DNA of 64,000 bases from Hoeflea marina (GTDB taxonomy: Bacteria; Pseudomonadota; Alphaproteobacteria; Rhizobiales; Rhizobiaceae). Made by a program: the position numbers and the translations under genes. Below, one piece after another: positions 8,274 to 19,662 of this stretch. How positions within the stretch are numbered: position 1 is the first letter of the stretch; each line of letters opens with the position of its first letter. Location: the NCBI RefSeq assembly GCF_003182275.1, contig NZ_QGTR01000002.1, positions 496,001 through 560,000 of the forward strand, given 5' to 3'. The notes under the pieces were generated by a model. It did no database searches. It saw only the letters and a list, made by a program, of their open reading frames with translations, and was not told the origin of the DNA.

Positions 8274-9851
8274 TCACCGGCAGCTCGGCGGATTTGCCGA
8301 TGCCGGCGCCAGCGTCATCCTGCTGCCGTCCGCCAGCATCGGGCTAGCCCTCCAGCCGGAATTCTCGTCGATGGTCGCCGCCGAGCGCACCCAGTCGACA
8401 TAGCCGTGGCGCGTGTCCGACCAGACGATGGCCGTATGATCGACTCCGACGGACCGGTGGGCGCCGAAATCATAGCCGCAGGGCGACGCTCTCAGCCCGG
8501 CGTTGTCCTGCCGGACACCGCCATGGCCGCCAATGACCTGCTGCGGCCAGACATAGGGGCGGGCGGGATCCGCGTTCTCGAAGAACTCGATCCGCTGGAA
8601 CAAGTGCTGGTGGCCCATCAGGAATGTGCTTGGCCGGCAGGATGGCTGCCGCGTGCTGTCGCAAAACCCATGCGCCATGCCCGAAAGCGCGGCTTGCAGC
8701 GCCGACTGGATTCCGGAATCTCCTCTGTGGGTCCGGCCGCCGAAATGCAGCAGGCTGATGCCGGGAATATGGGTCACCCACCAGACGCTGGGCACGTCGC
8801 TCAACGCGATGGCGCCGATGAAATTCTGCTTCAGCGTCGCCATGTCCCGGTCGGCCGAGGTGTCGATCATGACGAAGCGGTGGCTGTTTGCGGACTTGCC
8901 GCTGGCGTCGATGCCCCCGGGGGCGGCATCGAAGCTCCACAGCGCCGCCTTGTCGAGGCTGCGGCAATCCGTGCCCGATCCCGGTCCGAGCAGATAGGCC
9001 CAGCCGGAGCCGTACCAGGGGCTGCACAATTCGTGATTGCCGCGGGAAAAGGCCCATGGCGTCTTCAGCAGCGCGGGCCGCGCTGGCTGGAAGAAGTCCC
9101 TCAGCCAGTAGGACCAGGTGTCCGGCGAAGGGGACGGATCCGCGGCGATCGGCTCCCAGAAATAGCGGTAATCGCCCACATGGATGACCAGGTCCGGTGT
9201 CGTGGCGCCGGGCCGGCCTTGTCCGGCGATGGACGCAACGATCTCTGCAAACCGCCAGCCGCTGCAGTCCTGGTAGTCCCGGCTTGACGGATCGCCGCCG
9301 ACTTTGCCCTTGCAGCCGGTGTCGCCGACGCTGGCAAGTCTGAGTTCCGGATTGCCGGTGTCATCGCGGTGCTGGCGTCCGATCAGCCAGGGACCCGGCA
9401 CCACGGCCTGCAGTCCCGTGGAGCCGTTTTCGAACCAGATATCGAGCGGCGCTGTCGACCCCGCAGCCGTCACCGCGGCGCCGGTCCAGTCCGGCATCAT
9501 CGCCACGGTGCACAGGGCGACCGGAAAAGCGGCTGCATCCGGGTTTGGGCGCGGCACCGGGGCAGCGGCGACGCCGCTGCTGCCGTCCTGCCGGGTAAAG
9601 GCGACCGCAAAGTTGGCGCAAACGGCGATGTCGTCGGGCGAACTGACGTCCTTCTGGATCACGAAACGCAGTTCGGTCGCCGGTTGCGCCGGCGTATTGC
9701 CGGTCGCGCCCCGCACGACCTGCGTCCAGGCGGCGACAACCGAGCCGGCGGGGGATGGCGCCGGCCCTGCGGGCGCGGTCCATGCCGGGCAGGGTGAAAA
9801 CACCGTGAGGGCTGCCCCGACGGCGGCAAGGCGGAAAGGGGAATGCGTCAT
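8274..9851 (-). CDS. secreted calcineurin-like metallophosphoesterase
   Basis: 525 aa from ATG 9851, with a signal peptide ending near ACPAWTAPAG-type residues (MTHSPFRLAAVGAALTV start). The dinuclear metal-site motifs appear in order: SVGDTGC, VIHVGDYRYFW, FSRGNHELC and LMGHQHLFQRI, with HIPGISLLHF between. This is the purple-acid-phosphatase-like or metallophosphoesterase fold; the substrate is unknown. The N-terminal 200 residues resemble no named domain. It stands alone, followed convergently by glyQ. The 9950-10080 region upstream is AT-rich and probably carries its promoter. Confidence 0.88.
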   Translation of the reverse strand: MTHSPFRLAAVGAALTVFSPCPAWTAPAGPAPSPAGSVVAAWTQVVRGATGNTPAQPATELRFVIQKDVSSPDDIAVCANFAVAFTRQDGSSGVAAAPVPRPNPDAAAFPVALCTVAMMPDWTGAAVTAAGSTAPLDIWFENGSTGLQAVVPGPWLIGRQHRDDTGNPELRLASVGDTGCKGKVGGDPSSRDYQDCSGWRFAEIVASIAGQGRPGATTPDLVIHVGDYRYFWEPIAADPSPSPDTWSYWLRDFFQPARPALLKTPWAFSRGNHELCSPWYGSGWAYLLGPGSGTDCRSLDKAALWSFDAAPGGIDASGKSANSHRFVMIDTSADRDMATLKQNFIGAIALSDVPSVWWVTHIPGISLLHFGGRTHRGDSGIQSALQAALSGMAHGFCDSTRQPSCRPSTFLMGHQHLFQRIEFFENADPARPYVWPQQVIGGHGGVRQDNAGLRASPCGYDFGAHRSVGVDHTAIVWSDTRHGYVDWVRSAATIDENSGWRASPMLADGSRMTLAPASANPPSCR

Positions 9852-10249
9852 CTGCAATGCCTCCGGACCTCCAGCACCGCAGGGTTCAGGTGAACCTCTT
9901 GCGGCCGCGCCTCGGATAAAACGGCGCTGATCGCCGATACTGTGCAATGCAGAGAATGGATTGGTAAAGTGTAATTTACAGAACAATTGAATAAAAATGG
10001 TTCAATAGACAGGTTTCGCCAGGATAATTTTCAAAAATGGCAAATGATTGCAATGAAATACACGAATGGATGAGGAAATGTGCGAAAATAGTTCGGCAAG
10101 CTTGGCGGGCAACCTGACGCGGCTTTCGCCGGGGTGAGGCCTGATGTCCGCCGGCTCTTCAGCCCGCCCCATCGGCTTGTTCACGCGCCGGGGCGGCAGC
10201 GGTTGCGCATCACAACGGCGTCGGCACCGGCTCCCGATGCGCGGGCCTG
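9852..10249. other. 398-bp gap, AT-rich in the middle
   Basis: Positions about 9940-10080 are much richer in A and T than the surroundings and likely contain the phosphoesterase promoter reading leftward. The only open frame (about 83 codons on the minus strand) has no family features. Nothing else is recognised. Confidence 0.5.
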
Positions 10250-10642
10250 TCATTCGTCGGATCGTGCGTTGGTGTCGCGATCGCGATCATGGTGGTGGAG
10301 CAGCGGAAACGGCGGCAGCCAGGCTTCGCGGCGAACCGTCCAGCTCTCGTAGCTGGGCGTCAGCTGGTCGGGTGCATCGAGGCATCCCAGATGCAGCTCG
10401 ATTTCGTCGGCGCTGCGGGCGAACACGGACGAGCCGCAGCGGGGACAGAAATGCCGCCCGGCATAATCCCGGGTTTCGCCTTCGACAGTTACCGCCTTCT
10501 CCGGGAAGATCGCGGCGGCGTAGAACAGGGCCCCGTGATGCTTGCGGCAGTCGAGGCAGTGACAGAGTCCCACCCGGTGCGGGCGTCCCGTTGCCTCAAT
10601 CCGCACGTCCCCGCAAAGGCATCCGCCCGTAAATCTGTCCAT
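10250..10642 (-). CDS. GFA family (glutathione-dependent formaldehyde-activating-like) protein
   Basis: 130 aa zinc-binding protein of the GFA/Mss4-like fold. The zinc ligands are visible as GGCLCGDVR near the N-terminus, CHCLDCRKHHG, and FCPRCGSSVF. Family members add glutathione to formaldehyde or have unknown small-molecule substrates; many annotated as GFA are not proven. The start is ATG 10642. It is divergent from the 108-aa gene at 10861. Confidence 0.9.
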   Translation of the reverse strand: MDRFTGGCLCGDVRIEATGRPHRVGLCHCLDCRKHHGALFYAAAIFPEKAVTVEGETRDYAGRHFCPRCGSSVFARSADEIELHLGCLDAPDQLTPSYESWTVRREAWLPPFPLLHHHDRDRDTNARSDE

Positions 10643-10860
10643 ACTGCATCTCCTCCGACAAAAAAGCAGGCATCATGGCGGAAACGGGCCGGCAAGTCAC
10701 GGAGTCCGCTCCTGGCAGCCCGGTCGCCCGCGGCAGCTCACTGCCTTCCGCACCGAAACAACTTCTTGCCGGTGCGCCTGGTTCCGTCGTCACGGGGCCT
10801 GCCAGATGCGCCACCCGATGTGCTATGATTGCGGACGGGAGGACGAGACAGGAGAAACCG

Positions 10861-11187
10861 ATGTCCGTATTCAAGCTCCCGCTGTCCGGCGATGTCAGTC
10901 CCTGGACGAGCTGGTTCAGCGCCTTCGGCAGCCAGGTCGGGCTCATCAACATCAATCTCGGCCAATCGGGCGCGCCCGAGGTCGAGCGCGAGATTCTCGA
11001 TGAGGTCGGCAGTTATGGCCGGCAGCTCGGCCGCATCGGCGATGCGCTGACAGTGTTGCTGAGGCACTTCCACCCCGAAGAGCCGCTTGACGAGAGCGAG
11101 GAAAAATCCGTCCGCGCCTTGCGGGCGATGCTGGACGACATCGCCGAGATCAAGGCGCGCCACGACCGCGCTGCCGTCCGGCCCTGA
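10861..11187 (+). CDS. conserved hypothetical protein, 108 aa
   Basis: Start ATG 10861 follows CAGGAGAAACC, a good ribosome site. The protein begins MSVFKLPLSGDVSPWTSWF and continues with a predicted amphipathic helix (VEREILDEVGSYGRQLGRIGDAL) and a charged C-terminal helix (IAEIKARHDR). There is no signal peptide or membrane segment. I do not recognise the family. It converges with the GGDEF gene. Confidence 0.7.
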   Translation: MSVFKLPLSGDVSPWTSWFSAFGSQVGLININLGQSGAPEVEREILDEVGSYGRQLGRIGDALTVLLRHFHPEEPLDESEEKSVRALRAMLDDIAEIKARHDRAAVRP

Positions 11188-11213
11188 CCCGGACAGCAGC
11201 CGGGATCCTTGCC

Positions 11214-12683
11214 TCAGGCGGCGGAAACCGGCTCTGCAGCGGCGCTGCGGCCCGAGCGGCCCATGCCGTTGTAGTGCGCGCGCTTGTCCTCGTACATGGC
11301 GTGATCGGCGCGCTTGACGAGATCCTCCATCGTCTCGCCGGCGCGGCTCGTGGCCATGCCGATGGAGACGCCGAGCGGCGCGTTGGAATAGAACTGGTTG
11401 TTGATGACGAGCAGTTCGTGGATCATTTCCACCGTCGCCAGGGCGGCCTTCATGTCGGCGCCGGGCATGAGAATGGCGAATTCGTCGCCGCCGATCCGCG
11501 CGGCGTGGTTGGGACGCGACACCACGCCGTTGAGCACCTCGCCAAAGCGGCGCAGCAAAGCGTCCCCGGCGTCGTGGCCCATCTGGTCGTTCGCCTCCTT
11601 GAGCCCGTTGAGGTCGATGACGATGGCCGAGACAGGCCGGAGCGACTTGCGTTCCAGCCGGTTGAGTTCGTCCTTGTAGAAGGCGCGGTTGTGAAGCTTG
11701 GTCAGGACGTCATGTTTGCCGAGATATTCAAGATAGGCTTCGGCCTTCTTGCGTGCGGTGATGTCGGTGAGCGCCACCTGGACAAGCGCCCAGTCGTTCT
11801 CGTGGCCCGGCAGCACGGAGAAATGCAACAGGATGTGACGAATCGAGCCGTCGAGCGCGTAGTTGATCACTTCGCGCTGGTGGAACAGCTTGCCCTCCCA
11901 CAGGTCCATCAACTGCTCGCGGAAGGGTTTCGCCATCTCGTCACGGAATATATCGATCTGCCGTTGCAGCAGGGTCTGGCGATCGGGTGCGCAAAACAGG
12001 TCGAGCGTCGCCTGATTGACGTCGATGATGCGGATCTCGCTCATGCACTGGTGCACGAATTCCGGGTGCACATCCATGAACACCCGAAAATCCTCGATGC
12101 CGCGGTCACGGACGGATTCCAGCAGGTCCCTGATCGTGCTGAAATCCTCGACCCAGAGCGAGACCGGCGAATTCTCGAACAGGCCTTCGGCGTAGCGGCG
12201 GCTCAGCGCTTCCTGACGGCGCGCATCCTCGCGCTGGGTGACATCCTCGGTCGTCACGAGGATCCGTCCGAGCGTCTCCTCGTGTCCGGGCAACACCGCG
12301 CCCTTGAGCTGGATGTCCATGCGCCGGCCCGACAGCGAATAGTTGACCGCATTGCTGTGGAATTCTGTCCGTCCATTCCACAGCTCGACCAGCTCGTTGA
12401 TGTGGTTGAGGAACATCTCGTCGTTGAAGACCACCCCGAGATTGTCGACCAGATGTCCGAGGTTGTCGGCCTCGAAGAGCTCAAGCGTCCTGGCATTGAC
12501 CTGCAGGACCCTGATCTGTCTGGTGCAGGCCGCGACACGGGAAAGGTCGGCCTCCAGATAGGCACGGATGTCCTGGACGCCGTCTGCACGCCACTGGTCG
12601 AACAATCGCTTCACACCGCTGAAATCCTCGACCCACATCGCCACTGGCGCGAGTTCGAAAATCGTCGAATTGAAGTCTGGCAT
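11214..12683 (-). CDS. diguanylate cyclase with two tandem PAS-like sensor domains
   Basis: 489 aa from ATG 12683. Two homologous sensor repeats span about residues 8-150 and 168-312: both begin with a similar phrase (ELAPVAMWVEDFSGVK and ENSPVSLWVEDFSTIR) and end with an LPGHE segment, so they arose by internal duplication. The GGDEF domain follows, with the active-site GGDEF intact at residues 398-402 (ARIGGDEFAIL), predicting cyclic di-GMP synthesis. No transmembrane segment is present, so it is a cytoplasmic sensor. A GTG at 12731 is an alternative start. Confidence 0.9.
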   Translation of the reverse strand: MPDFNSTIFELAPVAMWVEDFSGVKRLFDQWRADGVQDIRAYLEADLSRVAACTRQIRVLQVNARTLELFEADNLGHLVDNLGVVFNDEMFLNHINELVELWNGRTEFHSNAVNYSLSGRRMDIQLKGAVLPGHEETLGRILVTTEDVTQREDARRQEALSRRYAEGLFENSPVSLWVEDFSTIRDLLESVRDRGIEDFRVFMDVHPEFVHQCMSEIRIIDVNQATLDLFCAPDRQTLLQRQIDIFRDEMAKPFREQLMDLWEGKLFHQREVINYALDGSIRHILLHFSVLPGHENDWALVQVALTDITARKKAEAYLEYLGKHDVLTKLHNRAFYKDELNRLERKSLRPVSAIVIDLNGLKEANDQMGHDAGDALLRRFGEVLNGVVSRPNHAARIGGDEFAILMPGADMKAALATVEMIHELLVINNQFYSNAPLGVSIGMATSRAGETMEDLVKRADHAMYEDKRAHYNGMGRSGRSAAAEPVSAA

Positions 12684-12980
12684 GCCGCATGTCCCCGTAA
12701 CGTCTAAGCCGGCCACGCCTGCCGTATCCACGGGCGCGTTCGAACCGTCGTGGCGAATTATCGGCGGTGAATGTTAACGCTTTGTTTTACAAAAGGACAT
12801 TCATCCGGTTTTGAGCAAGGAATGTCTGGGTTGCGGCGATTTGCCGGCCGATCCGCCGGCTGCATCGCGTTTGCAATGCAGGCCTCGGGTCCGCCGAATC
12901 CTTTGGCTTTTCACTCGCATTCTGGCTAGAGTCGGCGCCAGGAAAGACGCGCCAATGCGCATCAAGCCGGGGGATATCCG

Positions 12981-13541
12981 ATGACGACGATAATCGTATT
13001 GGTGGTGCTGGCCGCCATCGCACTGTATGCCGTGTCGCTCTACAACAATCTCGTCAAATACCGGCAGATGGCCGGCGAAGGCTGGAGCGGCATCGACGTG
13101 CAGCTCAAGCGCCGCGCCGACCTGATCCCCAACTTGCTTGAGGCAGTCAAGGGCTATATGGGCCACGAAAAGGAAGTGCTCGAGGAGGTCACCCGCCTGC
13201 GCACCCAGTCGGTCGCTGCAGGCAACGCCCCGCCGGCCGAACGCGCCACCATCGAAAGCGCGCTCAGCGGCGCGCTGGGTCGGCTGATGGCCGTGGCCGA
13301 AAGCTATCCCGACCTCAAGGCGAGCGAGAATTTCAGGGAGTTCCAGCAGGCGCTGTCGGAGACGGAAAACGAGATCTCAATGTCGCGCCGCTACTACAAT
13401 GGCGCCGCCCGAAATCTTAACGTCGCAGTTGAATCCTTCCCCTCGGTGCTGATTGCCAACCAGTTCGGCTTTGCCCGCGCCGAGTTCTTCGAGATCGAGG
13501 ACGCCGCCGACCGCGCGGTGCCGAAAGTGTCCTTCCAGTAA
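12981..13541 (+). CDS. lemA: LemA family protein
   Basis: 186 aa with an N-terminal membrane anchor (TTIIVLVVLAAIALYAVSLY) followed by the LemA four-helix domain: NNLVKYRQM, VQLKRRADLIPNLLEAVKGY and RRYYNGAARNLN are the usual signatures. Role unknown; LemA genes regularly accompany TPM-domain or DUF2207 membrane proteins, as here, where the DUF2207 gene starts 93 bp downstream. Confidence 0.95.
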   Translation: MTTIIVLVVLAAIALYAVSLYNNLVKYRQMAGEGWSGIDVQLKRRADLIPNLLEAVKGYMGHEKEVLEEVTRLRTQSVAAGNAPPAERATIESALSGALGRLMAVAESYPDLKASENFREFQQALSETENEISMSRRYYNGAARNLNVAVESFPSVLIANQFGFARAEFFEIEDAADRAVPKVSFQ

Positions 13542-13634
13542 CATCGGCCCGTATCACGGCGGATCCGCCGATCCGGCCCCAAGGCCGGGCTTGTGCATCC
13601 GCCGCGCATCCACGAAGTCCGATCGGAGTGTACG

Positions 13635-15563
<1,929 letters not shown>

Positions 15564-15581
15564 GCGGCCCGATCGGTGATC

Positions 15582-15609
15582 TTGAATCGTACGGAAATTC
15601 CCGTACAAT
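15582..15609 (+). promoter_or_regulatory. promoter with overlapping operator of the toxin-antitoxin operon
   Basis: TTGAAT (15582-15587) and TACAAT (15604-15609) are 16 bp apart and make a strong sigma-70-type promoter. A perfect inverted repeat, GTACGG (15589-15594) and CCGTAC (15601-15606), occupies the spacer and -10. This is the expected position for autorepression by the antitoxin (or toxin-antitoxin complex). Confidence 0.8.
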
Positions 15610-15641
15610 CGCGCCCAAGCTACCGGATCACGAAGATTGCC

Positions 15642-15953
15642 ATGAACGCCAAACCCGATGCTGCCCTGAGCAAGGATGAACCAAAGACCGCGCGGATGGA
15701 GCAGCGGACCAAGCCGCACATCAAGGCGGCGATCCAGCACGCTGCTGCACTCCTGGGAATGGACGAGACCAACTTCGTCACAAGTGCAGCCTATGAACGC
15801 GCGAAAGGGACGATCCTGTCGCACGAGCGCACGGTGCTGTCGCCGGCTGACAGTGCGACATTTCTGGCCGCGCTGCAGGCGCCCGCCGATCCCACCGACG
15901 ATCTGCGTGCGGCGATGGCGGATCACGCCCGGCTTGTCGCAAAGGGTGAGTGA
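15642..15953 (+). CDS. TacA-type (DUF1778) antitoxin
   Basis: 103 aa, start ATG 15642 (MNAKPDAALSK). The DUF1778 core is visible: EQRTKPHIKAAIQHAAALLGM, NFVTSAAYERA and LSPADSATFLAAL. Such antitoxins bind DNA through a ribbon-helix-helix N-terminus and neutralise a GNAT toxin with the C-terminal tail. The gene overlaps the toxin start by 8 bp. Confidence 0.92.
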   Translation: MNAKPDAALSKDEPKTARMEQRTKPHIKAAIQHAAALLGMDETNFVTSAAYERAKGTILSHERTVLSPADSATFLAALQAPADPTDDLRAAMADHARLVAKGE

Positions 15954-16506
15954 ACCCGAAGACAGGCCGGCTTCGGCAGGGCCATATCGCATCGAGTCCT
16001 TTGACCCGAAGAGACATGACCGAACCGCTTTTTCTTCCGGATCGGCCCGGATGGACAATTACCTCAGGCTCACGGCAAAGAAGCACGAAGCCCATGACGT
16101 CGCCCGCATCTGGGTGGCTCTGCTTCCGGGTTCTGATGCGGTCATCGGCCTTTACGCGATCAATGCTCATCGCGTCGAAACAACGCAATTGGAGGAAGCA
16201 CTCTCCCGCCATGCGCCCGCCCACGGCAGCATCCCGGCCGCCTACCTGTCAACTTTCGCCGTCGACCGGGCCTTTCAGGGCAGGGGCCTGGGCAGGATCT
16301 TGTTGATTGACGCACTTCGCCGGATCGAAATGGCGAGCCGCAGCCTTGCCATCAAGGTCGTCGTCCTTGATATTCTCGACGATGGAGACCCCGAAGCCAT
16401 GGAGCGCCGACGCAGGTTTTACCAACGCATGGGGTTCCAGTCATTCGCTGGCCAGCCGGAGCGGATGTTCCTGACAGTGGCCAATGTCCGCGCCTCTCTC
16501 CTTTGA
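15946..16506 (+). CDS. GNAT-family toxin (TacT-like aminoacyl-tRNA acetyltransferase)
   Basis: 186 aa from GTG 15946, which sits in GGTGAGTGA at the antitoxin stop; no ATG is suitably placed. The acetyl-CoA loop is QGRGLG at residues 111-116 and the proposed catalytic Tyr159 is in RFYQRMGF. LDNYLRLTAKKHEAHDVAR-type residues near 37-54 match TacT toxins, which acetylate the amino group of charged tRNAs and block translation. No residue loss is seen, so the pair is probably functional. It is wedged between the DUF2207 gene and glyS, which suggests recent acquisition. Confidence 0.9.
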   Translation: MSEPEDRPASAGPYRIESFDPKRHDRTAFSSGSARMDNYLRLTAKKHEAHDVARIWVALLPGSDAVIGLYAINAHRVETTQLEEALSRHAPAHGSIPAAYLSTFAVDRAFQGRGLGRILLIDALRRIEMASRSLAIKVVVLDILDDGDPEAMERRRRFYQRMGFQSFAGQPERMFLTVANVRASLL

Positions 16507-16617
16507 ACCGCGCGCGGCGTTGCCTTCAACGACGCCCCGGATTTTACCACCATGCAAGGTGACTTTTGGCTTGGCCCTTGCTAAGTCGCGCACACCAAAC
16601 CATTGACCGCGTGAGAC

Positions 16618-16667
16618 CTGATGCCCGATCTTCTGCTTGAACTCCGCTCTGAAGAGATTCCGGCCCG
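16618..16667. repeat. exact 50-bp duplicate of the glyS 5' end, upstream copy
   Basis: Positions 16618-16667 and 16749-16798 are identical (from CTGATGCCCGATC through CCGGCCCG). The spacing is 131 bp. Confidence 0.97.
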
Positions 16668-16752
16668 CCCGCGTGCCCGCAGCGGCGCAACCGCGAGGAC
16701 ACGCAAGGACAAAAACCGCATGCGGACCTCGATGCCGGTGGAGACAAACTGA
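16621..16752 (+). pseudogene. 43-codon decoy ORF from duplicated glyS start
   Basis: The upstream copy opens an ORF with the first 15 residues of GlyS ([15 protein letters not shown]) that then runs into unrelated basic sequence ending near MPVETN. Its TGA at 16750-16752 overlaps the true glyS ATG at 16752 (TGATG). It could therefore be translated as a leader peptide coupled to glyS, or simply be a duplication scar. Confidence 0.7.
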
Positions 16753-18917
16753 TGCCCGATCTTCTGCTTGAACTCCGCTCTGAAGAGATTCCGGCCCGTA
16801 TGCAGCGCAAGGCGGCGGGCGATCTCAGGAAACTCGTCACCAACGCGCTGGTTGAGGCGGGGCTGACCTATGAGGCTGCGCGCGAATACTGGACGCCGCG
16901 GCGGCTGACGCTCGACATCCGCGGTCTGACGCCGCGCTCCGCCGACCTCAGGGAAGAGATCAAGGGCCCGTCGACCAAGGCGCCCGAGCAGGCAATCCAG
17001 GGCTTTCTGCGCAAGGCCGGCCTTGATGACATCTCCGGGGCCCATGTCCACAGCGACCCGAAGAAGGGCGATTTCTACGTCGCTCACATCTCGAAGCCGG
17101 GCAGGGCGGCGGAAGACATCGTCACCGACGTGATGCCCGGTATCATCCGCGGCTTTCCGTGGCCGAAATCGATGCGCTGGGGCAAGGCCTCGGCCAGGCC
17201 CGGCTCGATGCGCTGGGTGCGCCCGCTGCAGTCGATCATCTGCACCTTCGGTCCCGAGACCGAGGAGCCGATGATCATCCCCTTCGAGGTCGACGGCATT
17301 ACCGCCTCCAACATCACCTACGGCCACCGCTTCCATGCGCCCGACGCCATCAAGGTGCGCCGGTTTGATGACTATGTGACCAGCCTTGAACGCGCCCATG
17401 TCGTGCTCGACGGCGAGCGCCGCAAGCAGATCATCCTCGCCGACGCTGAGAACCTCGCCTTTGCCGCCGGCCTCGAACTGGTCGAGGACGAGGGCCTGCT
17501 GGAAGAGGTCTCGGGCCTGGTCGAATGGCCGGTGACGCTGACCGGCGAGTTCGAGGAAGCCTATCTCGAGATCCCCGACGAGGTCATCCGGCTCACCATC
17601 AAGACCAACCAGAAATGCTTCGTGCTGCGCAAGCCCGAGGGCGGCCTGTCCAACAGGTTCGTGCTCGTCGCCAACATCGAGGCCAGCGACGGCGGCGTCG
17701 AGATCGCTCGCGGCAACGCCAAGGTGGTCCGCGCCCGGCTGTCGGACGCGCTCTATTTCTGGACCACCGACCAGAAGGACCTGCCCGATGTCGGCCAGCT
17801 TCAGGCCTCGGCGGACAAGTTCGGCCTCGATCTGTCGAAGCCGCTCGACCAGCGCATGGCCCGCCTCGATCATCTCGGCGTCACCTTCCACGCCAAGCTC
17901 GGCACGCAGGGTGAACGCGTGCAACGCATCGCAAAACTGGCCGCCGAACTGGCGCCGGTGGTAGGCGCCGAACCGGCCCTTGCCACCCGCGCCGCGCTGC
18001 TGGCCAAGGCGGACCTGACCACCGAGATCGTCGGCGAGTTCCCGGAGCTGCAGGGCGCCATGGGCCGCACCTATGCGACGCTGCAGGGTGAGCATCCGTC
18101 TGTCGCGCTGGCCGCCGAGGAGCACTACAAGCCGCAGGGCCCGTCCGATTCCGTGCCCACCGATCCGATGGCGATTGCCGTCGCACTCGCCGACAAGCTC
18201 GATACGTTGGTCGGCTTCTGGGCCATCGACGAAAAGCCCACCGGCTCCAAGGACCCCTACGCGCTGCGTCGTGCGGCGCTGGGCGTGATCCGGATCGTGG
18301 TGGAGAATGGCGTCAACCTTGGGCTATCGTCCTTGGCCGGAAGTGCGTTGACTGGCGTTGGTCAAAAGAAGGGCGAGATCAGCCATGCATCAGTCCTCGC
18401 CGACCTCCTCTCCTTCTTCCACGACCGCCTGAAAGTCTATCTCAAGGATCAGGGCGCGCGGCACGATCTCATCGATGCGGTGATCACGCCCGAGGCTGAC
18501 GACCTGCTGCAGATCGTCCGCCGGGTGGAGGCGCTCGGCGCCTTCCTCGACACCGAAGACGGCAGGAACCTGCTCGCCGGCGCCAGGCGTGCGGCCAACA
18601 TCCTCGCCGCCGAGGAGAAGAAGGGCACGACCATCGCGCCCGTCGTTTCCGAGGCGCTGTTTGAGGGAGAAGCCGAAAAAACCCTCTTCAAGTATGTGAA
18701 TCAGGTTGCCGACGCGGCGGCGCAAGCCATTGAAAAGCAGGATTATTCCGCCGCCATGTCGGAACTTGCGACGTTGCGTGAACCCGTTGATTCATTCTTT
18801 GAGGACGTGCTCGTCAACGCTGAAGACACCGCCGTGCGCGCCAACCGCCTGGCGCTGGTCGCACTCATCCGCGCTGCCACGTCGACCGTTGCCGACTTCT
18901 CCCGCATAAACGGCTGA
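16752..18917 (+). CDS. glyS: glycyl-tRNA synthetase beta subunit
   Basis: 721 aa, full length. The beta subunit binds and discriminates tRNA-Gly and completes the alpha2-beta2 enzyme with GlyQ. Recognisable stretches: [45 protein letters not shown], the HD-like [12 protein letters not shown] region and [13 protein letters not shown] near the end. The copy starting at 16752 is the one continuous with the full protein. In this genome glyQ and glyS are 9 kb apart, with the phosphoesterase, GFA, GGDEF and toxin-antitoxin genes between. Confidence 0.97.
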   Translation: MPDLLLELRSEEIPARMQRKAAGDLRKLVTNALVEAGLTYEAAREYWTPRRLTLDIRGLTPRSADLREEIKGPSTKAPEQAIQGFLRKAGLDDISGAHVHSDPKKGDFYVAHISKPGRAAEDIVTDVMPGIIRGFPWPKSMRWGKASARPGSMRWVRPLQSIICTFGPETEEPMIIPFEVDGITASNITYGHRFHAPDAIKVRRFDDYVTSLERAHVVLDGERRKQIILADAENLAFAAGLELVEDEGLLEEVSGLVEWPVTLTGEFEEAYLEIPDEVIRLTIKTNQKCFVLRKPEGGLSNRFVLVANIEASDGGVEIARGNAKVVRARLSDALYFWTTDQKDLPDVGQLQASADKFGLDLSKPLDQRMARLDHLGVTFHAKLGTQGERVQRIAKLAAELAPVVGAEPALATRAALLAKADLTTEIVGEFPELQGAMGRTYATLQGEHPSVALAAEEHYKPQGPSDSVPTDPMAIAVALADKLDTLVGFWAIDEKPTGSKDPYALRRAALGVIRIVVENGVNLGLSSLAGSALTGVGQKKGEISHASVLADLLSFFHDRLKVYLKDQGARHDLIDAVITPEADDLLQIVRRVEALGAFLDTEDGRNLLAGARRAANILAAEEKKGTTIAPVVSEALFEGEAEKTLFKYVNQVADAAAQAIEKQDYSAAMSELATLREPVDSFFEDVLVNAEDTAVRANRLALVALIRAATSTVADFSRING

Positions 18918-18929
18918 GCGAGACAGCAA

Positions 18930-18963
18930 AAGGCCGGCATTCCTGGAGGAAAATGCCGGCCTT
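18930..18963. terminator. bidirectional terminator between glyS and the HPE1-like gene
   Basis: AAGGCCGGCATT (18930-18941) and AATGCCGGCCTT (18952-18963) form a perfect 12-bp stem with a 10-base loop. Read on the minus strand it is followed by TTGCTG, so it best serves the leftward HPE1-like transcript; it probably also stops glyS. Confidence 0.75.
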
Positions 18964-18999
18964 GCGCCCTGGGGGACTTTCCCTTGAGGCGGGCGGTTG

Positions 19000-19566
19000 T
19001 CAGTTCAACCGCAGTTCCATTTTCGAGGCATCGAACGGTTTCGGCGTGCCGGCCGCGGCGTCGGCGGTGATCGCCGATGTGGTTGCGGAGCGGTCGATCA
19101 TCTTCGAGGCGGCCATGTCTTGGTCGGCGGCAGGCGTGCCGGCCATGTCGGCTTTCGGCTCGGCCGGAATCTCGGCGACCGCCTTGGCCGGGTCATCCTG
19201 GTGGATGTCGTCGAGCGGTGCGGCGGCTGTGTCTGCACCGGCTTCCGGTTCGAATCCATATGCCTGCAGTTCCAGAGGCGTGCCCTTGCTGACCCAGGTG
19301 ACGGCGCTGCCGCCGAGCCAGTTTTCGGTGCGGTAGACCATTGGCTTGCCGTCGACGATGCGAAGTTCCACGGTCTGCGAACCCGGCGCGAGCGCCGGCG
19401 AACGCTTCTCCTCTTCGGCTTTTTCCTCAGCCTTGACGCAGGCCGGGCAACCGATGACGACAATGCTCGAACGGGTGCTGGCTGTCGGCGCGAAAAAGTC
19501 CACGGATGCGGCCTGCGCGGCGCCGGCTGCGACTGTCATCGCTGCCGTGAAGATGATCCTGCGCAT
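19000..19566 (-). CDS. HPE1-like domain exported protein
   Basis: 188 aa from ATG 19566 with a clear signal peptide (MRRIIFTAAMTVAAGAAQA). The segment SSIVVIGCPACVKAEEK, then VDGKPMVYRTENWLGGSAVTW, matches the family annotated in Rhizobiales as plant-virulence-effector HPE1-like. The C-terminal half is low complexity, rich in Ala, Asp and Pro. Function in free-living members is unknown, and the name should not be taken to mean virulence here. It follows purD in the same direction after 96 bp. Confidence 0.7.
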   Translation of the reverse strand: MRRIIFTAAMTVAAGAAQAASVDFFAPTASTRSSIVVIGCPACVKAEEKAEEEKRSPALAPGSQTVELRIVDGKPMVYRTENWLGGSAVTWVSKGTPLELQAYGFEPEAGADTAAAPLDDIHQDDPAKAVAEIPAEPKADMAGTPAADQDMAASKMIDRSATTSAITADAAAGTPKPFDASKMELRLN

Positions 19567-19662
19567 GCTGTCATACTCCCCTGATGCCCCGGACTTCCGG
19601 TGGTTCATGGGGAGAGACTAGCAAGTCCAGGTTACGGTCCGGTTCAGGAGAATGGTAAAAAT

